From: an uncultured Brevibacillus sp.
Lineage (GTDB): Bacteria; Bacillota; Bacilli; Brevibacillales; Brevibacillaceae
DNA: 64,000 nucleotides
Direction: 5' to 3'
NCBI RefSeq assembly: GCF_947502445.1
Contig: NZ_CANMZW010000004.1
Coordinates: 1 to 64,000, forward strand
The notes below the pieces were generated by a model. The model was given only the letters and a program-made list of their open reading frames with translations, did no database searches and was not told the DNA's origin. Each line of letters starts with the position of its first letter. Within the stretch, counting starts at the first letter, position 1. Below, in pieces: positions 35,103 through 42,803 of the stretch. The position numbers and the translations under genes were made by a program.

Positions 35103-36020
35103 ATGACGCAACGAAAGCCGGAGTGGCTCAAGATTAACCTTGTATCAGGATCGGAATTAGCCAGCTTTAAAGAGCTGAAACAAACAATGCGCAGTAAAAC
35201 ATTGCATACGGTTTGTGAGGAAGCCAAATGCCCTAATATTCATGAATGCTGGGCCAGTGGTACGGCAACATTTATGATATTGGGAGATATATGTACCCGT
35301 GCCTGTAGGTTCTGTGCGGTAAAAACCGGACTTCCTACTGAGCTGGATGTGGCAGAGCCAGAGCGCGTGGCAGAAGCAGCCGAACAAATGAGACTGAAGC
35401 ACGTGGTTGTGACGTCCGTTGCTCGTGATGATTTGGCAGACGGAGGAGCTCAAATTTTTGCAGAAACGATCAAAGCGATTCGCCGCAGACTGCCATTTGC
35501 TTCTGTAGAAGTGCTCATTCCGGATTTCATGGGAAATTGGGATGCACTAAAAGTGGTTATGGATGCGCGTCCTGATGTGCTCAATCACAATATCGAAGCG
35601 GTTCGCCGTTTGTCTGACCGCGTACGTGCGCGTGCCAAATATGATCGGACCCTTGAGCTGTTGAAAAAAGCAAAAGAATTCCAGCCACAAATTCCAACCA
35701 AGTCTAGCCTGATGATCGGCGTTGGCGAGACGATCGAGGAAATTATCGAGACTATGGACGATTTGCGTTCTGTAGATGTGAACATCATGACGATCGGGCA
35801 ATACCTGCAGCCGACGAAGAAGCATTTGAAGGTAGAAAATTTCTACCATCCGGATGAGTTTGCTCGGTTGAAAGAGGAAGGCATGAAGCGTGGATTCAGC
35901 CACGTGGAAGCGGGTCCGCTTGTTCGCAGTTCGTATCATGCTCATGAACAAGCCAGCGCTGCCAAGGAAACCATTGCAAAAGAAAGCATTGCAAAAGAAA
36001 GCATTGCACAAGCACAATAA
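35103..36020 (+). CDS. lipA: Lipoyl synthase LipA
   Basis: Radical SAM enzyme that inserts two sulfurs into octanoyl groups of lipoyl domains. Auxiliary cluster ligands C-x4-C-x5-C are Cys38, Cys43, Cys49; the radical SAM motif C-x3-C-x2-C is Cys64, Cys68, Cys71. The C-terminal RSSYHA supplies the serine ligand. ATG at 35103 is preceded by GAGGAGTG. At 305 residues it is a little longer than usual because of a repeat tail ([18 protein letters not shown]) made by 15-bp tandem repeats. Lies near yut genes as in Bacillus subtilis (yutB). Confidence 0.96.
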   Translation: MTQRKPEWLKINLVSGSELASFKELKQTMRSKTLHTVCEEAKCPNIHECWASGTATFMILGDICTRACRFCAVKTGLPTELDVAEPERVAEAAEQMRLKHVVVTSVARDDLADGGAQIFAETIKAIRRRLPFASVEVLIPDFMGNWDALKVVMDARPDVLNHNIEAVRRLSDRVRARAKYDRTLELLKKAKEFQPQIPTKSSLMIGVGETIEEIIETMDDLRSVDVNIMTIGQYLQPTKKHLKVENFYHPDEFARLKEEGMKRGFSHVEAGPLVRSSYHAHEQASAAKETIAKESIAKESIAQAQ

Positions 36021-36037
36021 CACGGAAAAATAATGGG

Positions 36038-36078
36038 AACCCCCACCTGCGGCTGATTGCACACAGGCGGGGGTTGCT
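36038..36078 (+). terminator. Intrinsic terminator of lipA
   Basis: A 12-bp stem with one mismatch (36038-36049 with 36064-36075). T tract is interrupted (GCTGTTT). Confidence 0.65.
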
Positions 36079-36099
36079 GTTTACCCTGGAAAAAAGGTG

Positions 36100-37116
36100 T
36101 TAACGGCTGGTTGTACCCATATGGGTTTTCGTGCTCTTAGAGGGGGCTTGGACATGACTCTTTGTACGTGCTTGCTCACCATCCGTCGTACCGCCCATGC
36201 GCTTGATCAATGCATCAACGCTTGCGATATCTTCTGTACGTGCTGAATGCACATTGCTCGAACGGCTGGCAACACGCGAGATTTCCTGAATGTCATTTTG
36301 GTTGTCGGTCACGTATACTTTGTAGTAACGTGGTGAAACCGACATGGCATTCATTTTGGCCTGATGCTTGGCAGTTCGTGCATCTCCACCTTGAGTGTTC
36401 AGACCAACGAAGATCTCTTCATCGGTTACGAGCACAGTGGATCGTTGAACTCCCGGGCAGCTTGCCGTCACATTTCCAACAGCTTGAGCCAATGCATCAC
36501 GGTCTACATACACATGGTTCGCACTAGCGGTATGCAATTGCTGACGATTGGTTTGGACGTAGCCCATCTTTGGTGCACTAGTTTGCATGACACCTGCTCC
36601 ACCACGGTTCCAGGCATGCTTCTGGTAAACGGAATGTCTCGTCCCGGTTGTTCCAGGAGCAGTGCTGAGGGTGCCTGTGGTACCAGTACCAGTGATGCCA
36701 GTACCTGCTGTGCCAGTGCCATCAGTAAAGGCATGGTATGGGCGTACGCCATTTGTGTACGTGTTGTAATTGTTGACGTGAGGATACACGCCATCTCTTA
36801 CGCCAGGTGCACTGCTGATCCCAATCCCATTCCGCACGTGAAGCCCGTCATAGGCTCCAGTACGGACACCGTCTACACCTGTCTGGTGCATGCCGTTGTA
36901 ACTTCTTGTGTGGATACCATCGAAGTCTGTGCGGCGCGTTCCGTCATAGTTACGGACGTGCAAGCCATCAAAGTTGGTTACGTGAGGAGCTGCCTGGTTC
37001 GTCGTCGCCTTGTTTGGATGCGTGTAGTTGGGCGCAGCGTTGTTCGCACAAGCAGAAGCCAAGAGCGCAATACCAGCGATAGCAGGATACAACCATGTCT
37101 TTTTCAATGATAACAC
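36100..37116 (-). CDS. YhcN/YlaJ-family spore lipoprotein with octapeptide repeats (yutC position)
   Basis: 338-residue lipoprotein; signal peptide ends in LASAC with Cys23. The C-terminal third is a YhcN/YlaJ domain (YVDRDALAQAVGNVTASCPGV, VTDEEIFVGL, YYKVYVTDNQNDIQEISRVASR). Between them lie six octapeptide repeats at about residues 49-96 (NFDGLHVR, NYDGTRRT, DFDGIHTR, SYNGMHQT, GVDGVRTG, AYDGLHVR) and a Gly/Thr-rich stretch. Position beside yutD and lipA corresponds to yutC. Expected in the inner spore membrane or outgrowth; the repeat region is an unusual addition. Confidence 0.82.
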   Translation of the reverse strand: MLSLKKTWLYPAIAGIALLASACANNAAPNYTHPNKATTNQAAPHVTNFDGLHVRNYDGTRRTDFDGIHTRSYNGMHQTGVDGVRTGAYDGLHVRNGIGISSAPGVRDGVYPHVNNYNTYTNGVRPYHAFTDGTGTAGTGITGTGTTGTLSTAPGTTGTRHSVYQKHAWNRGGAGVMQTSAPKMGYVQTNRQQLHTASANHVYVDRDALAQAVGNVTASCPGVQRSTVLVTDEEIFVGLNTQGGDARTAKHQAKMNAMSVSPRYYKVYVTDNQNDIQEISRVASRSSNVHSARTEDIASVDALIKRMGGTTDGEQARTKSHVQAPSKSTKTHMGTTSR

Positions 37117-37231
37117 CCCCTACACGATAGAATGTCCAGGGAAGCGCAGCTGTTTTCGTGGGAAATTTATCGCATGTTTCATGAAATATGGTAAGATGGA
37201 CGTAGTTTACATGTGTTAGGAGGAAGCGGTC

Positions 37232-37867
37232 TTGATTCGCACGCAAGCCGGTACTTATGAAGTCATGGAAGAAAATCGCGACGGCTGGAATCCGGAAGCA
37301 TTCAAGGAGCGCTATAGCGACATCCTCGACAAATACGACTACATCGTAGGCGATTGGGGATATGGTCAGCTTCGTCTGCGTGGATTTTATACAGACGTCA
37401 ATCGCAAAGTACCGTTCGAGCAGCGAATCGCCGCATTGGATGAGTACTTGCACGAGTTCTGCAACTTTGGTTGTCCGTACTTTGTGTTGCGCAAAGTGAA
37501 ATCCGCTTTGGGTTCTGATGACAGCGAGATGATGCAGGATGACTCAGGGAATGATCTGATTATTGACATCCGCCAGGACATAACGCGAGAGGATGGCTCC
37601 CATACAAATGGAGAGCGAAAGGAACGCAAGCGATTCCACCCCCGTCAGAACAAGCCTGACCGGTCGGATAAAACTAATGGTTCAAGCGATCGCTCTGGTC
37701 AAGGACGAAACGAACGGTCAGACAAGCCCAAATATAGTAAGGAAAAATCTGATAAAAACGGCAGGGACGCTGGCAAGGATCGCCGTCCACAGTCCAATCA
37801 GATGCGTCCCAATCGCGAGCGTGACAAGGTTCCAACAGGTCCAAACTCACAGAAACGTGATTCTTGA
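37232..37867 (+). CDS. yutD: YutD-family protein with long charged tail
   Basis: Residues 1-~95 match the YutD (DUF1027) family: YDYIVGDWGYGQLRLRGFY, FCNFGCPYFVLRKVK. Function unknown. TTG start at 37232 has AGGAGG upstream. Total 211 residues, about twice the family's usual length: the rest is a low-complexity Lys/Arg/Asp/Asn/Ser tail, likely disordered and possibly nucleic-acid binding. Divergent from the lipoprotein gene; strong terminator follows. Confidence 0.85.
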   Translation: MIRTQAGTYEVMEENRDGWNPEAFKERYSDILDKYDYIVGDWGYGQLRLRGFYTDVNRKVPFEQRIAALDEYLHEFCNFGCPYFVLRKVKSALGSDDSEMMQDDSGNDLIIDIRQDITREDGSHTNGERKERKRFHPRQNKPDRSDKTNGSSDRSGQGRNERSDKPKYSKEKSDKNGRDAGKDRRPQSNQMRPNRERDKVPTGPNSQKRDS

Positions 37868-37894
37868 TCAGTGAAACCATGATCTTGTATTGAA

Positions 37895-37923
37895 GCGAGT
37901 CCTCTTAGACAGGGCTCGTTTTT
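37895..37923 (+). terminator. Intrinsic terminator of yutD
   Basis: Nine-bp stem with wobbles (37895-37903 with 37911-37919) followed by TTTTT. Confidence 0.8.
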
Positions 37924-37952
37924 GCTTTCTGTAGCAGTACTTTCCCCACCAT

Positions 37953-37989
37953 AAAAAAAGCATTCAGACCGATACGGGTTTGAATGCTT
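37953..37989 (-). terminator. Intrinsic terminator of the Gly/Asn/Trp-rich protein gene
   Basis: A 13-bp stem with one wobble (37958-37970 with 37977-37989), six-base loop, then TTTTTTT on the minus strand. Confidence 0.88.
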
Positions 37990-38045
37990 GGTTTTATGGT
38001 GATTTGGACTATCTATTGGTGTTTGAATTTTCTTGGCCGAAGACT

Positions 38046-38384
38046 TTAAAAACCACCAAAGCCGCCACCACCGCCCCAGCCTCCGGGTCCGCCACCCCAG
38101 CCTCCGGCGGTACCTCCTACCCAAGGACTCCACGGATTCCACTGATTCCATTGATTCCACTGATTCCACTGGTTCCACTGATTCGTCCCGCATGTATTGC
38201 AATTGTTCCAGCCCCAAAACGGTGGTTGGATGGGAATGACGATAGGGAAAAATACGTCAGGGCCCCGACGTCCACGGAACAGTACAGGGTGTGCTTGATC
38301 CTCGGGAATGTATTGATAGTCTTGTTCTGCCTGTGGCTGCTGGGTTGAGGCGTATTGCTGCTGATCATATGCATAAGGTTGCAT
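38046..38384 (-). CDS. Small Gly/Asn/Gln/Trp-rich repeat protein, spore-coat-like
   Basis: 112 residues, no signal peptide. The N-terminal part is Gln/Tyr-rich (YAYDQQQYASTQQPQ), the middle is hydrophobic-aromatic (FFPIVIPIQPPFWGW), followed by two close cysteines (CNTCG), five QWN triplets in a row and a Gly-rich C-terminus. Composition is typical of spore coat or other self-assembling surface proteins; that role is inference. ATG at 38384 has GGAG unusually far upstream (12 bases), with a 12-bp palindrome GTGCAATTGCAC between them. Confidence 0.65.
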   Translation of the reverse strand: MQPYAYDQQQYASTQQPQAEQDYQYIPEDQAHPVLFRGRRGPDVFFPIVIPIQPPFWGWNNCNTCGTNQWNQWNQWNQWNQWNPWSPWVGGTAGGWGGGPGGWGGGGGFGGF

Positions 38385-38498
38385 CGTGCAATTGCACTCC
38401 TCTCATTGTCTGTCTGTGCAGTAGCAGTATACGAGGCATCCGCCTGTATGGAGCATTGTCCGGCAGGAAATGGGCTGTAAGTCCAGATAAGAATTCCT

Positions 38499-38529
38499 AA
38501 AAAAAAGAAGAGCTCGTGTGAACTCTTCT
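38499..38529 (-). terminator. Terminator of the glpX-DUF3055 operon
   Basis: AGAAGAG/CTCTTCT stem (38506-38512 with 38523-38529) followed by TTTTTT on the minus strand. Confidence 0.75.
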
Positions 38530-38545
38530 CAAAGGGTTAGATCGA

Positions 38546-38815
38546 TTAAATAACGGTTTCCAAAAAAGATTTCAATTCTTCAGCTTCCTGCTCGTTTAAA
38601 TTAAACGCAAACTCCAAATAACCTTCTTCCTCCAAATCATCGTGACCGATAATCGCAGAACGACCATTTTGAATGTTGATGACCAATTTTTTGCCATAGA
38701 AGCGGTTTGTTGTTGTAATCGCCAGATCAAACCGTGTCGATTCCGCCATAAAGCTTACGAACCGGGTTTTTGTGTCTTCCGGCTCGTCATACAAATAAAA
38801 CAAATCGTGCGCCAT
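38546..38815 (-). CDS. DUF3055 protein
   Basis: 89-residue cytoplasmic protein matching the DUF3055 family: LYDEPEDTKTRFVSFM, TRFDLAITTTNRFYGKKLVINIQNGRSAII, then an acidic C-terminus. Function unknown. It lies ten bases downstream of glpX and shares its terminator, so the two are probably co-transcribed. Confidence 0.82.
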   Translation of the reverse strand: MAHDLFYLYDEPEDTKTRFVSFMAESTRFDLAITTTNRFYGKKLVINIQNGRSAIIGHDDLEEEGYLEFAFNLNEQEAEELKSFLETVI

Positions 38816-38825
38816 ATACTTCCCT

Positions 38826-39800
38826 CTACTTCCATAAAAGATTAGGTTTGTGCTCTACATTGTGCAAGGCACGGACAAAGCGAATCGTCTTTGTTTGCGC
38901 GCGCATCACAATGGAATGAGTCTCGACCATGTCATCTCCCAAGTAACGCACGCCTTGGAGCAGCTCGCCATCAGATACACCTGTTGCGGCAAAAATCGCG
39001 TCGTCTCCTTTTACAAGGTCATCCAGAGTCAGAAGCTGCTCAGGATTTGTCAGACCCATTTTCATGCAGCGCTCTCGTTCTTGGTCGTTCTGAGGCTTGA
39101 GCTGTGCCTGCATGTCCCCACCGAGGCATTTAATCGCAGCAGCACTGATGACTCCCTCTGGAGCTCCACCGATTCCGAGGAACAGGTCAATTCCGGTATG
39201 AGGAAGACAGGCTGCAATTGCTGCACCGACATCACCGTCTCCAAACAGCTTGACCCGTGCGCCTTTTTCACGAATCGTAGCGATAATCTCCTCATGACGA
39301 TCCCGTTCCTGAATAATAACGGTTACGTCCTGGATGCGCTTGTTGTTTGCTTCAGCGACTACTTCTATCATTTTATCCACGGGATCGAAAAGGTTGATTT
39401 TTCCTGCTGCACGTTTTCCTACGGCCATTTTCATCATGTACATATCTGGTGCATGCAAGAGAGTGCCACGATCACCGATGGCAATTACCGACATCGCATT
39501 GTTATGGCCCTTTGCAACAATGGTGGTGCCTTCCAACGGATCGACCGCGACATCTACCTCGGGACCGTCAGCTTCTGGGCTGCCAAGCTTTTCACCTATA
39601 TAGAGCATCGGGGCTTCATCCAGCTCACCCTCACCGATGACGACTGTACCCCTCATGTTAATCGTGTCAAACATAGCGCGCATGGCGCTTGTAGCTGCCC
39701 CATCTGCCTCGTTTTTCTTTCCTCGTCCCATCCAGTGGGATGAGGCGAGTGCAGCCATTTCCGTAACTCGTACGATTTCTAGTGCCAGTTCGCGTTCCAC
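38826..39800 (-). CDS. glpX: Class II fructose-1,6-bisphosphatase GlpX
   Basis: Gluconeogenic phosphatase, Mg2+/Mn2+-dependent. Shows [17 protein letters not shown], the metal-binding [22 protein letters not shown] and [12 protein letters not shown]. The start is taken as GTG at 39800 ([11 protein letters not shown]), preceded by GGAGG; an ATG at 39836 has no such support. 324 residues, the family length. Confidence 0.94.
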   Translation of the reverse strand: MERELALEIVRVTEMAALASSHWMGRGKKNEADGAATSAMRAMFDTINMRGTVVIGEGELDEAPMLYIGEKLGSPEADGPEVDVAVDPLEGTTIVAKGHNNAMSVIAIGDRGTLLHAPDMYMMKMAVGKRAAGKINLFDPVDKMIEVVAEANNKRIQDVTVIIQERDRHEEIIATIREKGARVKLFGDGDVGAAIAACLPHTGIDLFLGIGGAPEGVISAAAIKCLGGDMQAQLKPQNDQERERCMKMGLTNPEQLLTLDDLVKGDDAIFAATGVSDGELLQGVRYLGDDMVETHSIVMRAQTKTIRFVRALHNVEHKPNLLWK

Positions 39801-39921
39801 AGCCTGAGTCCTCCTTAATGCTGGCAAAAAGTTCACTTCTGGTTATTGTAACATAAAGTACAAGCTGTCGCGTTGGCACGTACAAATTTGGTATACTGTT
39901 GGATGAAAAGAGGTGAGTCCC

Positions 39922-40029
39922 GTGAACAATTCCTATCTGCAGGAAGGGGAATTGGTGCTTCTCGTCCTGGTGCTAACTTTTGTGTTTACCATTTATTACG
40001 CAAAGCGCAAAGCAAAAAAGCGAAAATAA
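39922..40029 (+). CDS. Small single-span membrane protein (35 residues)
   Basis: GTG start with GAGGTGA seven bases upstream. The frame reads MNNSYLQEGELVLL... with a hydrophobic helix at about residues 11-26 (LVLLVLVLTFVFTIYY) and a strongly basic C-terminus (AKRKAKKRK). N-out/C-in topology is expected. It ends ten bases before the yutE-like gene, so it is likely co-transcribed with it. No known family recalled. Codon use and ribosome binding site support it being real. Confidence 0.6.
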   Translation: MNNSYLQEGELVLLVLVLTFVFTIYYAKRKAKKRK

Positions 40030-40039
40030 GGAGACTTCC

Positions 40040-40474
40040 ATGTACGACGTGAATACAAAGCGAATCGACCAAGTATTGTCACATATGAATCGTATGCTTG
40101 ATCTTTTGGAAAAGCTGGGGGAACGGGGAGCGGAAGCGGTTTTGTCAGATGAAGTTGCTGCCCTCGCGATGGAGCGAGCCCTGCACTTGTCCATCGAAGG
40201 GATTGTTGACGTGGGAAACGCGCTGATTGACGGCTTTATCATGCGTGACCCAGGCAGCTACAGCGATGTGGTAGAAATTATGCGTGACGAACAGGTTATT
40301 ACTGATGAACAGGCAGTCATGCTCACACGCTTAACCGAGTTCCGTAAGCACCTGGTGAATGAATATACGAGTGTTCCAGCAGCAAAGATGTATGCTCTAG
40401 CTATAGAGGCAACGCCAGCATTGCGACAATTTGATCCGCGCGTTCGGGCATTTTTGAAAAAGGAACTTTTCTAG
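40040..40474 (+). CDS. yutE: YutE, DUF86/HepT-like protein
   Basis: 144-residue helical protein of the DUF86 (HepT-like) family, some members of which are RNase toxins paired with MntA nucleotidyltransferases. Key segment ALAMERALHLSIEGIVDVGNALI contains the R-x2-H arrangement. Typical end VRAFLKKELF. No MntA-like gene is adjacent, so toxin function is not implied. ATG at 40040 follows AAGGAG. Position within the yut block matches Bacillus subtilis yutE. Confidence 0.85.
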   Translation: MYDVNTKRIDQVLSHMNRMLDLLEKLGERGAEAVLSDEVAALAMERALHLSIEGIVDVGNALIDGFIMRDPGSYSDVVEIMRDEQVITDEQAVMLTRLTEFRKHLVNEYTSVPAAKMYALAIEATPALRQFDPRVRAFLKKELF

Positions 40475-40569
40475 AAAAATGAGGCAGTGGATTTTTTATA
40501 CAAAATGCTATCATTTGTTTACTAAAGCGTCCCGATCCGCTACAATAGGTAGAAAGGACGGTGATACGT

Positions 40570-41199
40570 ATGACAAACGAAGGAACGTCCACTCGTGACC
40601 AAATCCTGCACATGCTCAAGGTGAAAGGCTCGCTCTCTGTCAGCGACATGGCCGTCGAGCTGGGGATTACGGAAATGGCTGTAAGACGCCACCTGAATAC
40701 CCTGGAAAGGGATAATTTGATCAAGTCCACGCTTGTTCGACAAGCAATGGGACGTCCAACCAATGTATATTCCTTGTCGCAGGAGGCAGACGAACTGTTT
40801 CCGCGCAATTATTCTCATTTGACGCTCGACTTTTTGCAGGATCTGAAAGAAATGGACGGTCTTGGAAAAGTAGAAATGCTGTTTCGCCGCCGCGAGAATC
40901 GTTTGGAGGAAAATTACAGTGCGCAAATGCAAGGCGACCTCGAAGACCGTGTAGCCAAGCTGGCTGAGCTCCAAAACGAAAAAGGTTACATGGTGGAATG
41001 GGAAAAGGAAGAGAGCGGGGATGGCTATCGGATTCAAGAATACAACTGTCCGATTTCGCAGGTTGCCCGTGAATTTAATCAAGCTTGCAGCTGTGAGCTG
41101 TCGTTGTTCCGCAGAGTATTAAAAGCGGATGTGGAGCAGACCTCATGTATGGCTAAAGGCGGAGAAAAATGCGTTTTTGCCATCAAGGAAGCGAAATAA
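40570..41199 (+). CDS. SufR-like helix-turn-helix regulator with C-terminal cysteines
   Basis: 209-residue transcription factor. N-terminal winged helix: ILHMLKVKGSLSVSDMAVELGITEMAVRRHLNTLE (residues 12-46). The C-terminal half has Cys160, Cys173, Cys175, Cys193 and Cys201 in NCPISQVAREF, ACSCELSLF and SCMAKGGEKCVF, the same plan as SufR-type regulators that bind a 4Fe-4S cluster. Iron-sulfur or redox sensing is therefore likely; targets are unknown, but lipA, nfu and yut genes lie close. ATG at 40570 is preferred over GTG at 40561. Terminator follows. Confidence 0.8.
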   Translation: MTNEGTSTRDQILHMLKVKGSLSVSDMAVELGITEMAVRRHLNTLERDNLIKSTLVRQAMGRPTNVYSLSQEADELFPRNYSHLTLDFLQDLKEMDGLGKVEMLFRRRENRLEENYSAQMQGDLEDRVAKLAELQNEKGYMVEWEKEESGDGYRIQEYNCPISQVAREFNQACSCELSLFRRVLKADVEQTSCMAKGGEKCVFAIKEAK

Positions 41200-41217
41200 A
41201 TAACGGCGTTCTCAGGA

Positions 41218-41248
41218 CCACTCTGGATTTTTGGCAGAGTGGTTTTTT
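41218..41248 (+). terminator. Intrinsic terminator of the SufR-like gene
   Basis: CCACTCTG (41218-41225) pairs with CAGAGTGG (41235-41242), followed by TTTTTT. Confidence 0.9.
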
Positions 41249-41364
41249 GCTTGCTGCATTTTCGCGTACAGACTGATAGGCATCATCACCAAATATCGTT
41301 TACACTATCAGCGTAAGGCTGAAACAAATAGAGAGCATCTTTTGTCAATGGAGGAGTGGATCAC

Positions 41365-42144
41365 ATGAAACATTACAAAGGCTACTTGCTTGATTTGGAT
41401 GGAACCATCTATCGGGGGAAGACCGCGATTCCTGGAGCAGCTGAATTCGTCCGCCATCTAAAGGAGCATCAGATTCCGTTTCTGTATTTAACCAACAATT
41501 CAGCTGCGTCACCAGAGGTTGTGGCGGGGCGACTGAGAGAGATGGGAATTGAGGCCGAGGCTAGCGATGTGTACACTTCCAGCATGGCTACAGCCAACTA
41601 CCTTTCAGAGCGGGCAGAAAAAGGAACCGGAGTTTATCTGATCGGTGAAGAGGGATTGCGTGAGCAGCTGCTTGAGGCAGGCTTTCGGATTACAGAAGAA
41701 GCTCCTACGTATGTCGTCGTTGGCATCGATCGCACGTTTACTTATGAAAAGCTGGCTATTGCGGCAAGAGCAGTAAGGGCAGGAGCGGTTCTCATTGCTA
41801 CCAATGCCGATGCTGCTCTGCCAACAGATGGAGGACTGTATCCGGGGAATGGTTCGCTGGTTGCCGCTATTTCTGTTGCATCTGCCACCAAGCCAATTAT
41901 CATCGGCAAACCTGAGCCTATCATCGTCCGCTACGCACTGGAGAGGCTAGGTACAGAGCTTCATGATACACTCATCGTCGGAGATAATCTCTCAACTGAT
42001 ATTGAGGCAGGAGCCAAGACGGGGCTGGACAGCCTGCTGGTTTTGACTGGTTATTCCAATCGTGAGGAAGCAGCCGTTCATAGCGCACAGCCGACTCACA
42101 TTGCCGAGGATTTGACGGACTGGCTGTCACGACTGTCCCTCTAA
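41365..42144 (+). CDS. yutF: NagD-like HAD phosphatase YutF
   Basis: HAD superfamily class IIA phosphatase (259 residues). Motif I LDLDGT gives Asp10/Asp12; motif II YLTNN; motif III lysine in IIGKPEP; motif IV VGDNLSTDIEAG. The cap between II and III is the large C2 type. ATG at 41365 has GGAGGAG eight bases upstream. Substrate probably a small phosphorylated metabolite. Its 3' end overlaps the convergent yutG gene by 18 bases. Confidence 0.92.
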   Translation: MKHYKGYLLDLDGTIYRGKTAIPGAAEFVRHLKEHQIPFLYLTNNSAASPEVVAGRLREMGIEAEASDVYTSSMATANYLSERAEKGTGVYLIGEEGLREQLLEAGFRITEEAPTYVVVGIDRTFTYEKLAIAARAVRAGAVLIATNADAALPTDGGLYPGNGSLVAAISVASATKPIIIGKPEPIIVRYALERLGTELHDTLIVGDNLSTDIEAGAKTGLDSLLVLTGYSNREEAAVHSAQPTHIAEDLTDWLSRLSL

Positions 42145-42648
42145 ACATTCCTCCTGCTGCTTTTGACGATGGGCAATCCGGCTGGAGGCAGCAGCGGCAA
42201 TGGCTCCGACAAGATCGTCGAGAAAGGTATGGACCCCTGCACTTTTGTCATTCAAATCTTTTAGCTTGCCGTGCTTAAGCTTGTCTACATAACCGAAGTT
42301 GGTAAATCCGATGCTCCCGTACAAATTGACGATGGCTAGCGCCAGAACCTCGTCAACACCATAAAGTGGTTCATCCGTTTCAATAATCGTTTGGAGTGGA
42401 GGCAGCAGCTTCTTTTGCTCTGCGAAAATGTCGAGCTGAATTCCGGTGAGCAGGGCGTTTTGTACCTCACGTTTTTTTAGAACGGATTGGACACTTTGAA
42501 GGCATAGCTCCATCGTTAAATCAGGGACATATTCCGTTTGCAGGAACATTACGATTTCAGCTATATCATCCAAACTCACGCCTCGTTGTTGCAAAAGATC
42601 TATGACAACATCAAGACATGAATCGCTATTTAATGGGTGCTCTCTCAT
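42127..42648 (-). CDS. yutG: YutG, phosphatidylglycerophosphatase A-like protein
   Basis: 173-residue homologue of YutG, related to PgpA. Recognisable stretch: DEVLALAIVNLYGSIGFTNFGYVDKLKHGKL, then GVHTFLDDLVGAIAAA with an acidic pair. No membrane helices, unlike enterobacterial PgpA. ATG at 42648 follows AGGAGGA. Divergent from yutH, convergent and overlapping with yutF. Family fit is good; catalytic role unproven. Confidence 0.82.
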   Translation of the reverse strand: MREHPLNSDSCLDVVIDLLQQRGVSLDDIAEIVMFLQTEYVPDLTMELCLQSVQSVLKKREVQNALLTGIQLDIFAEQKKLLPPLQTIIETDEPLYGVDEVLALAIVNLYGSIGFTNFGYVDKLKHGKLKDLNDKSAGVHTFLDDLVGAIAAAASSRIAHRQKQQEECLEGQS

Positions 42649-42759
42649 ACATTTTTCCTCCTGTCTGTCAGGGATTCTTCTGTACATCCCCGCTCATTGG
42701 CACATTATGAATGAAGCTTAGTATCTGCAAGCAAATAGGCACCTATCCCGATCGCGTGA

Positions 42760-42767
42760 CATACAAT
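42760..42767 (+). promoter_or_regulatory. Candidate sigma-E -10 element of yutH
   Basis: CATACAAT is a perfect match to the sigma-E -10 consensus and lies 36 bases before yutH, a spore gene. The -35 region is weak. Confidence 0.4.
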
Positions 42768-42803
42768 GTCCAATGAGAAGGTGTGCCTAGGAGGTTGGAA
42801 TAA

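Noticed and set aside
36364-37110. Plus-strand frame of 248 codons across the YhcN-type lipoprotein gene
   Set aside because: Kept open by the repeat-biased codons of the true gene on the other strand; no ribosome binding site.
40040-40474. HepT/MntA toxin-antitoxin pair
   Set aside because: Only the HepT-like YutE is present; no nucleotidyltransferase neighbour, and yutE is a conserved housekeeping-type gene in bacilli.
42722-42793. TAGGCAC/GTGCCTA inverted repeat around the yutH promoter
   Set aside because: Seven bp with a loop of over 40 bases and no flanking features; could be chance.
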